Positions 32,990-41,522 of a DNA stretch of 44,951 nucleotides are shown here, in pieces; the stretch's first letter is position 1, and each line of letters starts with the position of its first letter. The notes below the pieces were generated by a model, which saw nothing but the letters and a program-made list of their open reading frames with translations, was not told the DNA's origin and ran no database searches. The DNA is from Candidatus Neomicrothrix sp. UBA6944 (lineage in GTDB: Bacteria; Actinomycetota; Acidimicrobiia; Acidimicrobiales; Poriferisodalaceae): positions 1 to 44,951 of the forward strand of contig DJZU01000003.1 of NCBI GenBank assembly GCA_002448715.1, written 5' to 3'. Position numbers and translations under genes: made by a program.

Positions 32990-34134
32990 ACGACTTAGAA
33001 CGCAACAAGAAAGGCCGTCCAAAGGGTGGAATTGTGATCGCCGGGGGAGGCACGGCAGGACATCTCTTGCCAGGTCTAGCTGTAGCAGATGAACTTCAAC
33101 GACTGGGCAAGAGTAAAGATCAGATCGTATTCATTGGGAGCGCGCGCGGTATCGAAAAAGAGCTGGTTCCAGCCTCCGGGTATCGCCTTTGGGCACTGAC
33201 CGGTCGTGGCCTGAATGGGCGCCGCGTATCTCTTGCGAACCTAGGGAACCTGATCGGAATTTGCTTGGGAGTGCTGAAAGGGGCCTGGCTAATCGCTCGG
33301 TTACGGCCAAGGGTCGTGCTGTCTCTGGGCGGGTACGCGGCTTTACCTGGCGCTATAGGGGCAGTGATCCTAAGAGTTCCTTTAGTGCTAGCGGAACAGA
33401 ACGCAGTGGCCTCAGCTGCAAATCGACTTCTGAGGAGCTTTGCTAAGGCTGCGGCCGTACCAAGCCTTGGGACCGGCCTCAAGAACGAAGTTGTGACTGG
33501 CAACCCAGTCCGAGAGTCGGTGCTAGAAGCACATCAGTTGGGCCGACAAAGCAGAGCTGAGCTTGGATGGCCTCCACATGATCCAGTTGTAGTCGTGTTC
33601 GGCGGATCCTTAGGCTCACTGCGGATCAATGAAGCCTTATGGCAAGCTGCTTCAATTACTGAATTGCCAATGATTCATCATGTTGTTGGTCGGCGAGATT
33701 GGAAGGTGTTACCTGACGCTCTGCCCCAAACAATTAAGTCCTTTGAATATGATGAGAACCTACCGAAAGCGATAGCAGCGGCCGATTTAGTGGTCTGCCG
33801 TCCAGGTGGTTCCACTAGCGCAGAGCTGGCCGTTTTAGGCGTGCCAGCTATCCTGGTACCGCTCCCGAACGCTCCCAATGACCACCAACGGCGAAATGCT
33901 GAGGTGCTAGTGCAAGCCGGGTTCGCGACACTCGTCGAAGACGCTGAGCTAGATGGAAACCGTTTAAGCATCGAGATAGAGCGAATGCTCAACGAATTCA
34001 AAGGCTCGGCTGACCCAGATGGCGAAAGGCAACGACGTAGTGTTGGTCATCCAAGAGCGACCCGAAACGTAGCTGACCTCGTGCTCAAGTATGCGTCTGG
34101 CGAAGCACCATCGATTGACCGAGAAGAAAGATGA
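32986..34134 (+). CDS. murG: UDP-GlcNAc:lipid I GlcNAc transferase MurG
   Basis: Makes lipid II from lipid I on the inner membrane face. 382 residues, GT28 fold: the N-terminal lipid-acceptor loop AGGGTAGHLLPGLAVADEL, GGYAALPGAIGA, LAEQNAVASAANRLL, then the UDP-GlcNAc site GGSLGSLRINEAL and LVVCRPGGSTSAELAVLGVP with LPNAPNDHQRRNAEVL. The usual GG(T/S)GGH loop reads GGGTAGH, as in other actinobacteria. Overlaps ftsW and murC by four bases each (ATGA). Confidence 0.96.
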   Translation: MNDLERNKKGRPKGGIVIAGGGTAGHLLPGLAVADELQRLGKSKDQIVFIGSARGIEKELVPASGYRLWALTGRGLNGRRVSLANLGNLIGICLGVLKGAWLIARLRPRVVLSLGGYAALPGAIGAVILRVPLVLAEQNAVASAANRLLRSFAKAAAVPSLGTGLKNEVVTGNPVRESVLEAHQLGRQSRAELGWPPHDPVVVVFGGSLGSLRINEALWQAASITELPMIHHVVGRRDWKVLPDALPQTIKSFEYDENLPKAIAAADLVVCRPGGSTSAELAVLGVPAILVPLPNAPNDHQRRNAEVLVQAGFATLVEDAELDGNRLSIEIERMLNEFKGSADPDGERQRRSVGHPRATRNVADLVLKYASGEAPSIDREER

Positions 34135-35546
34135 CTTTGAAGGCATCCGACTCGACGCAGACCTCTCTTTCGGATCTCACGCCTATACACGTGGTGGGTG
34201 CTGGTGGTGCCGGCATGAATGCGATTGCTGCGGTTCTGTTGTCGATGGGTCACTCGGTGAGTGGCAGTGATCTGCGTGAATCTGCAGGGGTTAACAGGCT
34301 TCGTTCAATGGGAGCGCGAATCGAAGTGGGCCATCACCCGGACAATATCGGAGATGCATCCGTGATTTGTAGGTCTACGGCTGTGCCGGATTCCAATGTT
34401 GAGATTTTGGCCGCGTTACAGGCAGGGCGAACGGTCCTCAGTCGCGCCGACATACTCGCTGCTATTTGCAGCAATAAGCGGACAATTGCTGTCGCGGGAA
34501 CCCACGGAAAGACCACAACGTCCTCGATGCTGGCGCTTGCCCTTACAGCGGCCGGCCTTGAGCCCTCTTTCATAGTGGGAGGAGATCTCAACGACATTGG
34601 TTCTGGCGCAGTTTGGAACAATGAAGGCGATCTTTTCGTTGTCGAAGCTGATGAGTCGGATGGAACATTTCTCAAGGTTGGTGCAGAGAGTGCGATAGTG
34701 ACCAACTTAGAAAGTGATCACCTTGACTACTTTGGAACCTACGAAGCCCTAGCTGAGGCGTTCAGAAGTTTTCTGGGAGCAGTTAATGGTCCACGAATCG
34801 TTTGCATCGACGATTCCGGAGCAGCCCGACTAGTGGATGAGGTAGGCGGGTGCCTCACATACGGAACCGCCGAAAGTGCCGATTATCGAGTTGTTGCGGT
34901 TACGAGCAGTCGTTATGCATCTAAATTCGAAGTAATTCGAGAAGAAAAGAGCATCGCCAAATGTGAGTTGCCAGTTCCTGGTCTTCACAACGTTTTGAAC
35001 GCGGCCGCTGCTTTCGCCGCTGCTGTTGAAATGGGCGCGGACCCTGAACTGGTAGCGATGGCGTTGGCCAGATTTGCAGGTGTTGCACGAAGGTTTGAAT
35101 TTAGAGGAGAGCACCAGGGAGTGGTGTATGTCGATGACTATGCGCATTTGCCTACAGAGGTATCGGCCGTGTTGGCGGCCGCTAAAACAGGCGAGTGGGA
35201 CAGAATCGTCGCGGTATTTCAACCTCACCGCTACAGCAGAACAGCCGAGCTGTGGAGAGAGTTCCGAGACTCATTCGTAGATGCGGACCACGTAGTTCTC
35301 ACTGGGATTTACAGCGCTGGTGAATCGCCTCGCCCGGGTATAACAGGAGATTTGCTTGTTCGCGCGATTCTTGACCATCACCCAAAGTCGTCGGTCACGT
35401 ACCTGCCCGGGCGAGAACAAGTAGCTGATTATTTGGATTCGACCCTCCGTCCCGGCGATCTTTGCTTGACTATGGGAGCGGGAGACTTGACCTCTGTCGC
35501 GGATGAGGTTCAGAGTCGACGCAGGACAACAAGGCCGCCGCGATGA
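34131..35546 (+). CDS. murC: UDP-MurNAc:L-alanine ligase MurC
   Basis: Adds the first amino acid, L-alanine, to UDP-MurNAc. 471 residues: HVVGAGGAGMNAIAAVL near the N-terminus, SGSDLRES, the ATP loop AVAGTHGKTTTSSML, VEADESDGTFL, TNLESDHLDYFGTYEAL and the C-terminal VYVDDYAHLPTEVSAVL with FQPHRYSRTAELWREF. The adenylate site His is replaced in DYAHLPTE by the usual MurC pattern DYAHHPTE with L for the second H. Stop overlaps murB (ATGA). Confidence 0.96.
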   Translation: MTLKASDSTQTSLSDLTPIHVVGAGGAGMNAIAAVLLSMGHSVSGSDLRESAGVNRLRSMGARIEVGHHPDNIGDASVICRSTAVPDSNVEILAALQAGRTVLSRADILAAICSNKRTIAVAGTHGKTTTSSMLALALTAAGLEPSFIVGGDLNDIGSGAVWNNEGDLFVVEADESDGTFLKVGAESAIVTNLESDHLDYFGTYEALAEAFRSFLGAVNGPRIVCIDDSGAARLVDEVGGCLTYGTAESADYRVVAVTSSRYASKFEVIREEKSIAKCELPVPGLHNVLNAAAAFAAAVEMGADPELVAMALARFAGVARRFEFRGEHQGVVYVDDYAHLPTEVSAVLAAAKTGEWDRIVAVFQPHRYSRTAELWREFRDSFVDADHVVLTGIYSAGESPRPGITGDLLVRAILDHHPKSSVTYLPGREQVADYLDSTLRPGDLCLTMGAGDLTSVADEVQSRRRTTRPPR

Positions 35547-36466
35547 GCCGTGGAAAGCTCAATGCATTGCAGGTAGCGGAGCAGATACTTGGGGCACGCG
35601 CACAGGTTCAAGTCAACTTGGGCGCTATGACGACTTACCGTGTCGGCGGGGATGCGGCGCTATATGTGGTCGCGAACACTCATGAAGATTTAGCAAAAGT
35701 TGGTGAAGCTAGAAACGAGACAGAATTACCTGTTTTGGTTATTGGCAAGGGATCGAATCTGCTCGTAGCCGATGACGGGTTCCCGGGAATTGTGGTGTCT
35801 CTGGGGTCGGACTTCTCAAAGACCGAGTTTGACCGCAGTGCCTGTGAAGTCGAAGTGGGAGGGACGGTTGCGCTACCTGCGCTTGCGCGTCGTTGCGTTG
35901 CTGCAGGGTTAAGCGGCTTCGAATGGGCTGTGGGTGTGCCTGGGTCAATTGGAGGAGCAGTGCGAATGAATGCTGGCGGTCATGGAAGTGACATGCAGGC
36001 GTGCGTTCGAGCCGTCAAAATATTTGATCTTCATATGGCTGAGGTCAAAATGGTAGTCAACGAGGACTTGAGCTTTGGTTACCGACACAGCGCTTTAAGG
36101 CAAGGACAGATTGTTTTGGAGGCATCTCTTCAACTTGCTGATGATCACGACAACTCAGGGGAAAGAATGTTGGATGAGATTGTTCGGTGGCGTCGCGACA
36201 ATCAACCGGGCGGCCAGAACGCTGGGTCAGTGTTTGTAAATCCAAGCAACGAAACTTCTGCCGAGTTGATTGACCGCCTCGGACTTAAAGGCTTTCGGGT
36301 CGGATCGGCACAGGTGTCGGCAAAACATGCCAACTTTGTTCAAGCAGATGTCGGAGGCTCAGCAAACGATGTCGACGCCGTGATTACAGCGGTGGCCCAA
36401 CGCGTCTACGCCGAAACCGGCATAGGACTGAGAACTGAAATTCAGCGAGTGGGGTTCGAGGATTAG
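35543..36466 (+). CDS. murB: UDP-N-acetylenolpyruvylglucosamine reductase MurB
   Basis: FAD- and NADPH-dependent reduction giving UDP-MurNAc. 307 residues: TTYRVGGDAALYV, the FAD loop VIGKGSNLLVADDGFPGIV, EWAVGVPGSIGGAVRMNAGGHG, FGYRHSAL, the catalytic serine region GGQNAGSVFVNPS and the terminal E in GIGLRTEIQRVG. The placement between murC and ftsQ is a common actinobacterial and firmicute order. Coupled to murC by ATGA. Confidence 0.95.
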   Translation: MSRGKLNALQVAEQILGARAQVQVNLGAMTTYRVGGDAALYVVANTHEDLAKVGEARNETELPVLVIGKGSNLLVADDGFPGIVVSLGSDFSKTEFDRSACEVEVGGTVALPALARRCVAAGLSGFEWAVGVPGSIGGAVRMNAGGHGSDMQACVRAVKIFDLHMAEVKMVVNEDLSFGYRHSALRQGQIVLEASLQLADDHDNSGERMLDEIVRWRRDNQPGGQNAGSVFVNPSNETSAELIDRLGLKGFRVGSAQVSAKHANFVQADVGGSANDVDAVITAVAQRVYAETGIGLRTEIQRVGFED

Positions 36467-36468
36467 CG

Positions 36469-37212
36469 ATGTTACCCAGACGGCGACGAGCTGCCCTGTC
36501 ACCGACGATTCGCAAAGGCATAGTCGGGCTTACTCTTTCGCTGGTCCTCTTTGTCGGTGGCTTTGTTGCGGTCGGATACTCGTCGCTTCTTGACGTTGAG
36601 AAGATAGAAGTGCACGGCTTACATCACCTCACTCTTATAGAAATAGAACAACGGTTAGGGTTCGAGTCAGGTGATCCATTGCTGTCGGTAGATCAATCGG
36701 CGGCCCAACGCAGAGTCGAGGCTCTTCCCAGGATCAAATCTGTTTCGGTTGACCGCTCGTGGGCCGGCATCGTCGTCGTTGACATCGTTGAACATCAACC
36801 GATCGCTTTAGCTATGAGCGAACCAGAACAATGGGCGCTAATTGCCTCTGATGGGAGGGTCTTGAGTCACGGGTTGATGTCACCTCCTGATTTACCCCGA
36901 ATCAGTGGAGTTCGGGCTGCAGGCGTCCCTGGGTCATATCTAAGTCGTGATAGTGCTGCTTTGCTTTCACTTTTGAAGACCATGCCAGCGGGATTGCTAG
37001 AGAGGTTTGTTAGTTTGCGTCGTGACCCTGGCACAGGGGATCTTTCGGGCACTTTGAACAGCGGGCAGGAGGTTATCTTTGGTGATGACGGGCAAATTTC
37101 AGCCAAGGTGGTTGCTTTGTCGGCGTTATTGAGTTACTTAGAGGAGCAAATGAGAACAGACCGAGTCCTTGATGTCTCGGTTCCAGAAAGGCCAGTGGTC
37201 TCGCGTAGTTGA
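36469..37212 (+). CDS. ftsQ: Cell division protein FtsQ/DivIB
   Basis: A 247-residue bitopic membrane protein: basic cytoplasmic start (MLPRRRRAALSPTIRKG), one membrane helix (about 18-40), a POTRA domain (about 45-115: VEKIEVHGLHHLTLIEIEQRLG, ALPRIKSVSVDRSW) and the FtsQ beta domain. FtsQ recruits FtsL/FtsB to the septum. It starts two bases after murB and is the last gene before a 130-base gap leading to ftsZ. Confidence 0.92.
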   Translation: MLPRRRRAALSPTIRKGIVGLTLSLVLFVGGFVAVGYSSLLDVEKIEVHGLHHLTLIEIEQRLGFESGDPLLSVDQSAAQRRVEALPRIKSVSVDRSWAGIVVVDIVEHQPIALAMSEPEQWALIASDGRVLSHGLMSPPDLPRISGVRAAGVPGSYLSRDSAALLSLLKTMPAGLLERFVSLRRDPGTGDLSGTLNSGQEVIFGDDGQISAKVVALSALLSYLEEQMRTDRVLDVSVPERPVVSRS

Positions 37213-37342
37213 AATGCTCGTAGCAACTCAAAATTCGTTCAGGTGGCACTGGGGCTGACCTTAAGAGTCTCAAACTTGCGCTACCTTCAGGGTTGAGTTC
37301 TATTTCTAGCGATTAGTCGTATACGAGACAGCAGGAGGCCCA
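37213..37342 (+). promoter_or_regulatory. ftsZ: ftsQ-ftsZ intergenic leader
   Basis: This is the only sizeable gap inside the division cluster and probably carries an additional ftsZ promoter, as in other actinobacteria. I see TATACG at 37320-37325 but no -35 at proper spacing. The ribosome site CAGGAGG sits six bases before the GTG start. Confidence 0.4.
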
Positions 37343-38440
37343 GTGGCGAGTCCTCAGAACTATCAGGCGGTGATCAAGGTCGTTGGCGTTGGAGGAGGCG
37401 GATGCAACGCCGTCAATAGGATGATCGAGTCAGGGCTGACCGGTGTTGAGTTCGTCGCCGTGAACACAGACGCCCAAGCCCTGCTCATGAGTGACGCTGA
37501 TATCAAACTCGATATTGGACGCGAACTGACGCGCGGTTTGGGAGCGGGCAGCGATCCAGATGTGGGTCGGCAGGCAGCAATAGAACATGTCGAGGAGATT
37601 CAACAGACGCTCGCTGGCTCTGACATGGTGTTCATCACAGCTGGAGAAGGCGGTGGCACAGGCACAGGTGCTGCGCCGGTGATAGCGGAGATCGCCAAAG
37701 AGGTTGGTGCGCTAACGATAGGTGTCGTAACTAGACCGTTTATGTTTGAGGGACGACGTCGTGCAGTGCAAGCTGATACTGGCATTCAGGAACTACGAGA
37801 AAAAGTAGACACGCAGATTGTTGTCCCGAATGACCGTTTGTTGAGTGTCACCAACGAAAACACCACGATGGTAGATGCCTTTCAGATGGCAGATGACGTA
37901 CTGAGAGAAGGCGTTCAAGGTATTACGACTCTTATCACCACGCCTGGACTCATCAACACGGATTTCGCTGACGTGAAAATGATCATGTCAAATGCTGGGT
38001 CCGCACTTATGGGTATCGGTCGCGCACATGGCGAGAACAGAGCTGAAAACGCTTCTCGGCAGGCTGTCTCGAGTCCGTTGCTTGAAGCATCCATAGAGGG
38101 AGCACGCGGCATCCTGCTAAATGTGACTGCATCGGAGAACCTGGGTCTACATGAAGTACGTGACGCTGCAGACGTTATTCACGATGTAGCTCACCCAGAT
38201 GCCAACATTATTTTTGGAACCGTAATTGACGATTCAATGGGTGAAGAGATTCGTATCACTGTTATTGCTGCGGGGTTCGATCGGTGGGATGACGGTGCTG
38301 CAGGTTCAACGAGGTCCGCGACCGCTAGCGCCATTGAAGAAATCGCCGATATTTTCGATGCTGAGGAGATTAGCGATATTGGTGTTGGCGATGACGATGA
38401 CGACGATGACGAGTTCGACGTCCCTTCTTTTCTTAAATGA
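37343..38440 (+). CDS. ftsZ: Cell division GTPase FtsZ
   Basis: Tubulin-like GTPase forming the division ring. 365 residues with the GTP-site motifs VVGVGGGGCNAVNRM (13-27), NTDAQAL, the signature GGGTGTGAAP (103-112), and the catalytic T7 loop TDFADVKMIMSNAGSALMG. The C-terminal linker is short and strongly acidic (seven Asp in a row, encoded by a GAC/GAT run), ending in DVPSFLK, the conserved tail that binds partners such as SepF. GTG start with CAGGAGG upstream. No ftsA is present; SepF, encoded downstream, is the likely membrane anchor. Confidence 0.98.
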   Translation: MASPQNYQAVIKVVGVGGGGCNAVNRMIESGLTGVEFVAVNTDAQALLMSDADIKLDIGRELTRGLGAGSDPDVGRQAAIEHVEEIQQTLAGSDMVFITAGEGGGTGTGAAPVIAEIAKEVGALTIGVVTRPFMFEGRRRAVQADTGIQELREKVDTQIVVPNDRLLSVTNENTTMVDAFQMADDVLREGVQGITTLITTPGLINTDFADVKMIMSNAGSALMGIGRAHGENRAENASRQAVSSPLLEASIEGARGILLNVTASENLGLHEVRDAADVIHDVAHPDANIIFGTVIDDSMGEEIRITVIAAGFDRWDDGAAGSTRSATASAIEEIADIFDAEEISDIGVGDDDDDDDEFDVPSFLK

Positions 38441-38449
38441 CGACCTAAG

Positions 38450-38466
38450 TCCTAGTCGTTCTAGGA
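38450..38466 (+). promoter_or_regulatory. Small hairpin covering the pgeF ribosome site
   Basis: TCCTAG (38450-38455), loop TCGTT, CTAGGA (38461-38466): a perfect 6-bp stem between ftsZ and pgeF. There is no U-run after it, so it is unlikely to be a terminator. The 3' arm contains the AGGA that would serve as ribosome site for the GTG at 38477, so folding could lower translation of the gene. Confidence 0.4.
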
Positions 38467-38476
38467 ATTCTCAGTC

Positions 38477-39148
38477 GTGTTGACATTTCATCGCTGCGCT
38501 GGCAGGCACCATTCGGTCCGGATTCGAATATCGGAGCGCAGCGATGGCGACGCTTGTTCTACCTCGTTCATGACCGAGGAGCGGAAGGTGCGCACATTTC
38601 CTAAACAGGTACATGGTGCCGAAATTCTGTCAGTTGTTGAACCAGGAGAAGGGCACGGCGGCATAGCCGATGGCGTTGTTACTTCGACACCGGGCGCAGT
38701 GATTGGTATCCGAAGCGCTGATTGTGTTCCAGTCGCTTTATACAGTGCCGCATCATCAAAGGCCTTCATTGGTGTTGTTCATGCGGGGTGGCGAGGTATT
38801 CGAGAGGGAGTTATTGATGCTGCGGTGAAAACACTGACAGCTTCTGGCAGTGGCGCTTTGCGGGCGATTGTTGGTCCACACATCTCGACAGAAGAATACG
38901 AATTTGGTCTTGACGACTTGTCGGAAATGATGAATGTGGCTGATCGGAGCGTAGCTGGTCAAACTAAGGATGGGCACCCAGCGCTCGACTTGGGAGCGGC
39001 GGTTGCGGTGATGTTGCTGAAAAGTTCGGTCGCGATTGACTACCGAATGCAACGGTGCACCGCTAGGGATCCGCGTTATTGGTCTCACCGGAGTGAGGGC
39101 GACGTAGAACGTTTCGCGCTTATGGCTGAAATCGAGAGGCGGTCATAA
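38477..39148 (+). CDS. pgeF: Multicopper polyphenol oxidase-type PgeF/YfiH family protein
   Basis: A 223-residue protein of the laccase-domain family (DUF152), placed next to ftsZ/yggS as in many actinobacteria. Family members act on purine nucleosides or edit peptidoglycan precursors in E. coli. The three zinc ligands are present: His in KQVHGAEI, Cys in SADCVPV and His in VVHAGWRG. GTG 38477 (a TTG follows as next codon). Its stop shares one base with the next ATG (TAATG). Confidence 0.9.
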   Translation: MLTFHRCAGRHHSVRIRISERSDGDACSTSFMTEERKVRTFPKQVHGAEILSVVEPGEGHGGIADGVVTSTPGAVIGIRSADCVPVALYSAASSKAFIGVVHAGWRGIREGVIDAAVKTLTASGSGALRAIVGPHISTEEYEFGLDDLSEMMNVADRSVAGQTKDGHPALDLGAAVAVMLLKSSVAIDYRMQRCTARDPRYWSHRSEGDVERFALMAEIERRS

Positions 39149-39816
39149 TGGAACAAAGATCTGTTTCTAAAGAACATTTCCTGGATCGGGCTGGGACTCT
39201 GAAAGAACGCATTGCGACTTTAGGAGGCAACGGCGTTGACATAGTCGCGGTGACGAAAGGTTTTGGAGCATGGGCCATGACTCTTGCTTTGGAGTGCGGG
39301 TTCCAAATGGTTGGGGAAAATTATGCTCAGGAGCTATCAGCTAAGTGGCCCGAACTAAACATCGAGGAGCGAAAAGCGCTGCAGGTGCATTTCATCGGAG
39401 GTATGCAAACAAACAAGGTGCGAAAAATTTCTGACATCGTCTCTGTTTGGCAGACGATTGATCGAATATCGCTGCTTGATGAGATTGCGAAACGTAGTCC
39501 TGGGTCATCTGTGATGATCCAACTGAAACTGACGGAAATTAAGGGTCAAGGCGGGTGTGATCTTCTCCAAGCGGAGGAGTTGGTTGTAGCGGCGAGCGAG
39601 CGAAACCTTCGCGTCACCGGGGTAATGGGTATCGGTCCGCAAGGAGAAGTTGATTCGATACGTGCTGCTTATAAGAGATTGATTTCTTTTGCGGATGATC
39701 ATCGGCTTGAGACCAGATCGATAGGGATGACAAACGATCTAGAGGTTGCCATTGAATCGGGCAGCACCATGATAAGAATTGGAACAGCTTTGTTTGGTGA
39801 TCGCCCATCGCGGTGA
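39148..39816 (+). CDS. yggS: YggS family pyridoxal-phosphate homeostasis protein
   Basis: A 222-residue PLP-binding protein of alanine-racemase-like barrel fold but without racemase activity; it buffers PLP in the cell. Motifs: VDIVAVTKGFG with the Schiff-base lysine, VGENYAQEL, HFIGGMQTNKVRKI, GVMGIGPQG, SIGMTNDLEVAIESGSTMIRIGTALFG. The usual HFIG-x-LQ-x-NK has M for L. Normally sits between pgeF and sepF, as here. Confidence 0.94.
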   Translation: MEQRSVSKEHFLDRAGTLKERIATLGGNGVDIVAVTKGFGAWAMTLALECGFQMVGENYAQELSAKWPELNIEERKALQVHFIGGMQTNKVRKISDIVSVWQTIDRISLLDEIAKRSPGSSVMIQLKLTEIKGQGGCDLLQAEELVVAASERNLRVTGVMGIGPQGEVDSIRAAYKRLISFADDHRLETRSIGMTNDLEVAIESGSTMIRIGTALFGDRPSR

Positions 39817-39850
39817 GACCGCGGTACTCTCAGCATTTAGGAGGAAGCGA

Positions 39851-40357
39851 ATGGCTTCGATGTGGCGGCAGGCGATGCTCTACCTCGGGTTAGGGCCCGA
39901 TGAGCAGTATGACGAGTTGGACGGCCTTCAACACCCTGATGGCAGAGATCCCGGTGAAGATCAGGTAACGGTCGTGACCAGCGCCTCCGAGTCTTTAACT
40001 CTTCCTGATCGTTCCGAAAGTGGGTCTGCTGTCAGCAGTGCGGGAGCCGCGTCGTCAGGATCCGTTAGAACAATCCCAATAACTAGCGCCAAGCCGCACG
40101 TGGTGGCACCGAGAACCTTTAACGATGCGCAGCAACTAGCTGACCGATTTAAAGCCGACCAGCCTGTAATCGTCAACCTGCAAACCGCTAACCGAGATCT
40201 TGCTCGAAGGATTATCGATTTTGTAAGTGGGCTCTGTTATGCGTTGGGCGGCAAGATGGAGAAAGTCGCTGATCAGGTATATCTGTTGGCCCCGTCTCAT
40301 GTGAACCTCGCCGACGAGGAGCGTCAGCGCCTCCAAGAGCGGGGTTTGCACTATTAG
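39851..40357 (+). CDS. sepF: Cell division protein SepF
   Basis: FtsZ membrane anchor and ring organiser, essential where ftsA is absent. 168 residues: an N-terminal amphipathic membrane-binding helix (MASMWRQAMLYLGLG), an acidic/Ser-rich linker (about 20-85), and the DUF552 core (VVAPRTFNDAQQLADRF, VIVNLQTANRDLARRIIDFVSGLCYALGGKMEKVADQVYLLAP). ATG 39851 has AGGAGG (39839-39844) at suitable distance; the frame runs further upstream into yggS but without homology. Confidence 0.95.
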   Translation: MASMWRQAMLYLGLGPDEQYDELDGLQHPDGRDPGEDQVTVVTSASESLTLPDRSESGSAVSSAGAASSGSVRTIPITSAKPHVVAPRTFNDAQQLADRFKADQPVIVNLQTANRDLARRIIDFVSGLCYALGGKMEKVADQVYLLAPSHVNLADEERQRLQERGLHY

Positions 40358-40372
40358 TCAAAGGTTTCCGCG

Positions 40373-40639
40373 GTGACTCAAGTCTTGTGCACGCTCTGCG
40401 ACATTTACGTCTTAGCCATCTTTGGTCGCATCATCTTTAGTTGGATTCCCATCGCCCACGATAGTCCCGTCGCTATTGTGCGAACGTTTTTGGTCCGGAT
40501 CACTGAACCTTTGATGGGTCCTTTGAGAAGGGCACTTCCGCCTCTTCGGCTCGGTGGATTTGGCCTTGATCTGTCACCAATCCTGGTCTTGATTCTGGTG
40601 CAATGGATTCTCGGTGGTGTGATCTTGAATTGTCGTTGA
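40373..40639 (+). CDS. YggT family membrane protein
   Basis: An 88-residue protein of the YggT/YlmG family with two hydrophobic segments (about 3-24 and 65-84) and the family pattern IFSWIPI...P.....R.TEPLMGPLRRALPPLRLGGFGLDLSP shown in short pieces (ITEPLMGPLRR, DLSPILVLILV). Family members help distribute division or nucleoid proteins and occur between sepF and divIVA. GTG 40373, 15 bases after sepF. Confidence 0.9.
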   Translation: MTQVLCTLCDIYVLAIFGRIIFSWIPIAHDSPVAIVRTFLVRITEPLMGPLRRALPPLRLGGFGLDLSPILVLILVQWILGGVILNCR

Positions 40640-40695
40640 TCTAGGTTCAACAGATCCCGGTTTCGGTAGGGCCGCCTTATTGTTAGGGTCAGCGT

Positions 40696-41514
40696 ATGGA
40701 GTTGACCCCACAGTTGCTCGAAACGCAGCATTTCCCTGAGCGATTCAGAGGCTATGACCCCGACGCTGTAGACGACTTTTTGGAACGCGTAGCAGCGGTC
40801 CTAAGTGAAATGCAGACACGACTGGACGACGTAGCTGACCGGCTCATAGTCGCCGAGGCCCGCACGAACCAAGGCAGTGGGCAAGAGGGGATTCAAGTCC
40901 AAGATGGGCGCCTTGGTGCGGTTGAGAGCATTCAAGAGGCACTGGCCACCGCGCCAAGAGTTGAAAGCGAAGATAGGCCCGATCAGGAACGAGTTGCTGT
41001 TGCAATTGGGGCAACCAACATTGAAATTGACCGGATTGCGCAATTGATAGCACTTGCTCAAGAAACTGCCGAGGACGTTGTAGAGGACGCGGTTGCTGCA
41101 GCAAGAGAGCAGGTAGCAGACCTGTTAGCTGACGTCTTAGTGGTTTCGTCGTCGGAGCTTGCGGCGACCGAAGCGTGGGCGCGCAAGTCGGACTTGGAAG
41201 CAGAATTATTGGAGCTTGAAGCGCGAATCACAGCGAGGCGCAGCGATGCTGACCAGTTGGCAGATCTGATCGAAACTCGTAGACGGGCGCTGGGCGAAAT
41301 TGCAAGAGATCTCAGCGGTCGTCCGGACGGTCCGCCCGATCAGCACCCGGCCACAACGATGGTGGAAGGCGTAACGGTTATTGACGAAATGCGAAATGAC
41401 CAACCAGCGGTCAATGTGGCTAATCGTTTAAAAACAGAAAGCGGCTCTGGAGAGGAAATCGACGATCCCTTCTTTTCTGCATTGCAGCGACAAGAGCCTC
41501 TAGAGGGCAAATAG
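40696..41514 (+). CDS. divIVA: DivIVA/Wag31-type polar growth protein
   Basis: A 272-residue coiled-coil scaffold that senses curved membrane and directs polar wall growth in actinobacteria. The N-terminal lipid-binding DivIVA domain reads ELTPQLLETQHFPERFRGYD followed by DAVDDFLERVA, then a long helical region with heptad character (about 35-230) and a disordered acidic C-terminus. AGGG seven bases before the ATG is the ribosome site. Last gene of the division block; converges on ileS with eight bases between stops. Confidence 0.92.
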   Translation: MELTPQLLETQHFPERFRGYDPDAVDDFLERVAAVLSEMQTRLDDVADRLIVAEARTNQGSGQEGIQVQDGRLGAVESIQEALATAPRVESEDRPDQERVAVAIGATNIEIDRIAQLIALAQETAEDVVEDAVAAAREQVADLLADVLVVSSSELAATEAWARKSDLEAELLELEARITARRSDADQLADLIETRRRALGEIARDLSGRPDGPPDQHPATTMVEGVTVIDEMRNDQPAVNVANRLKTESGSGEEIDDPFFSALQRQEPLEGK

Positions 41515-41522
41515 GTAACGTA

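Noticed and set aside
37225..37299. AACTCAA/TTGAGTT pairing across the ftsZ leader
   Set aside because: Seven bases paired over a 61-base loop is close to chance expectation.
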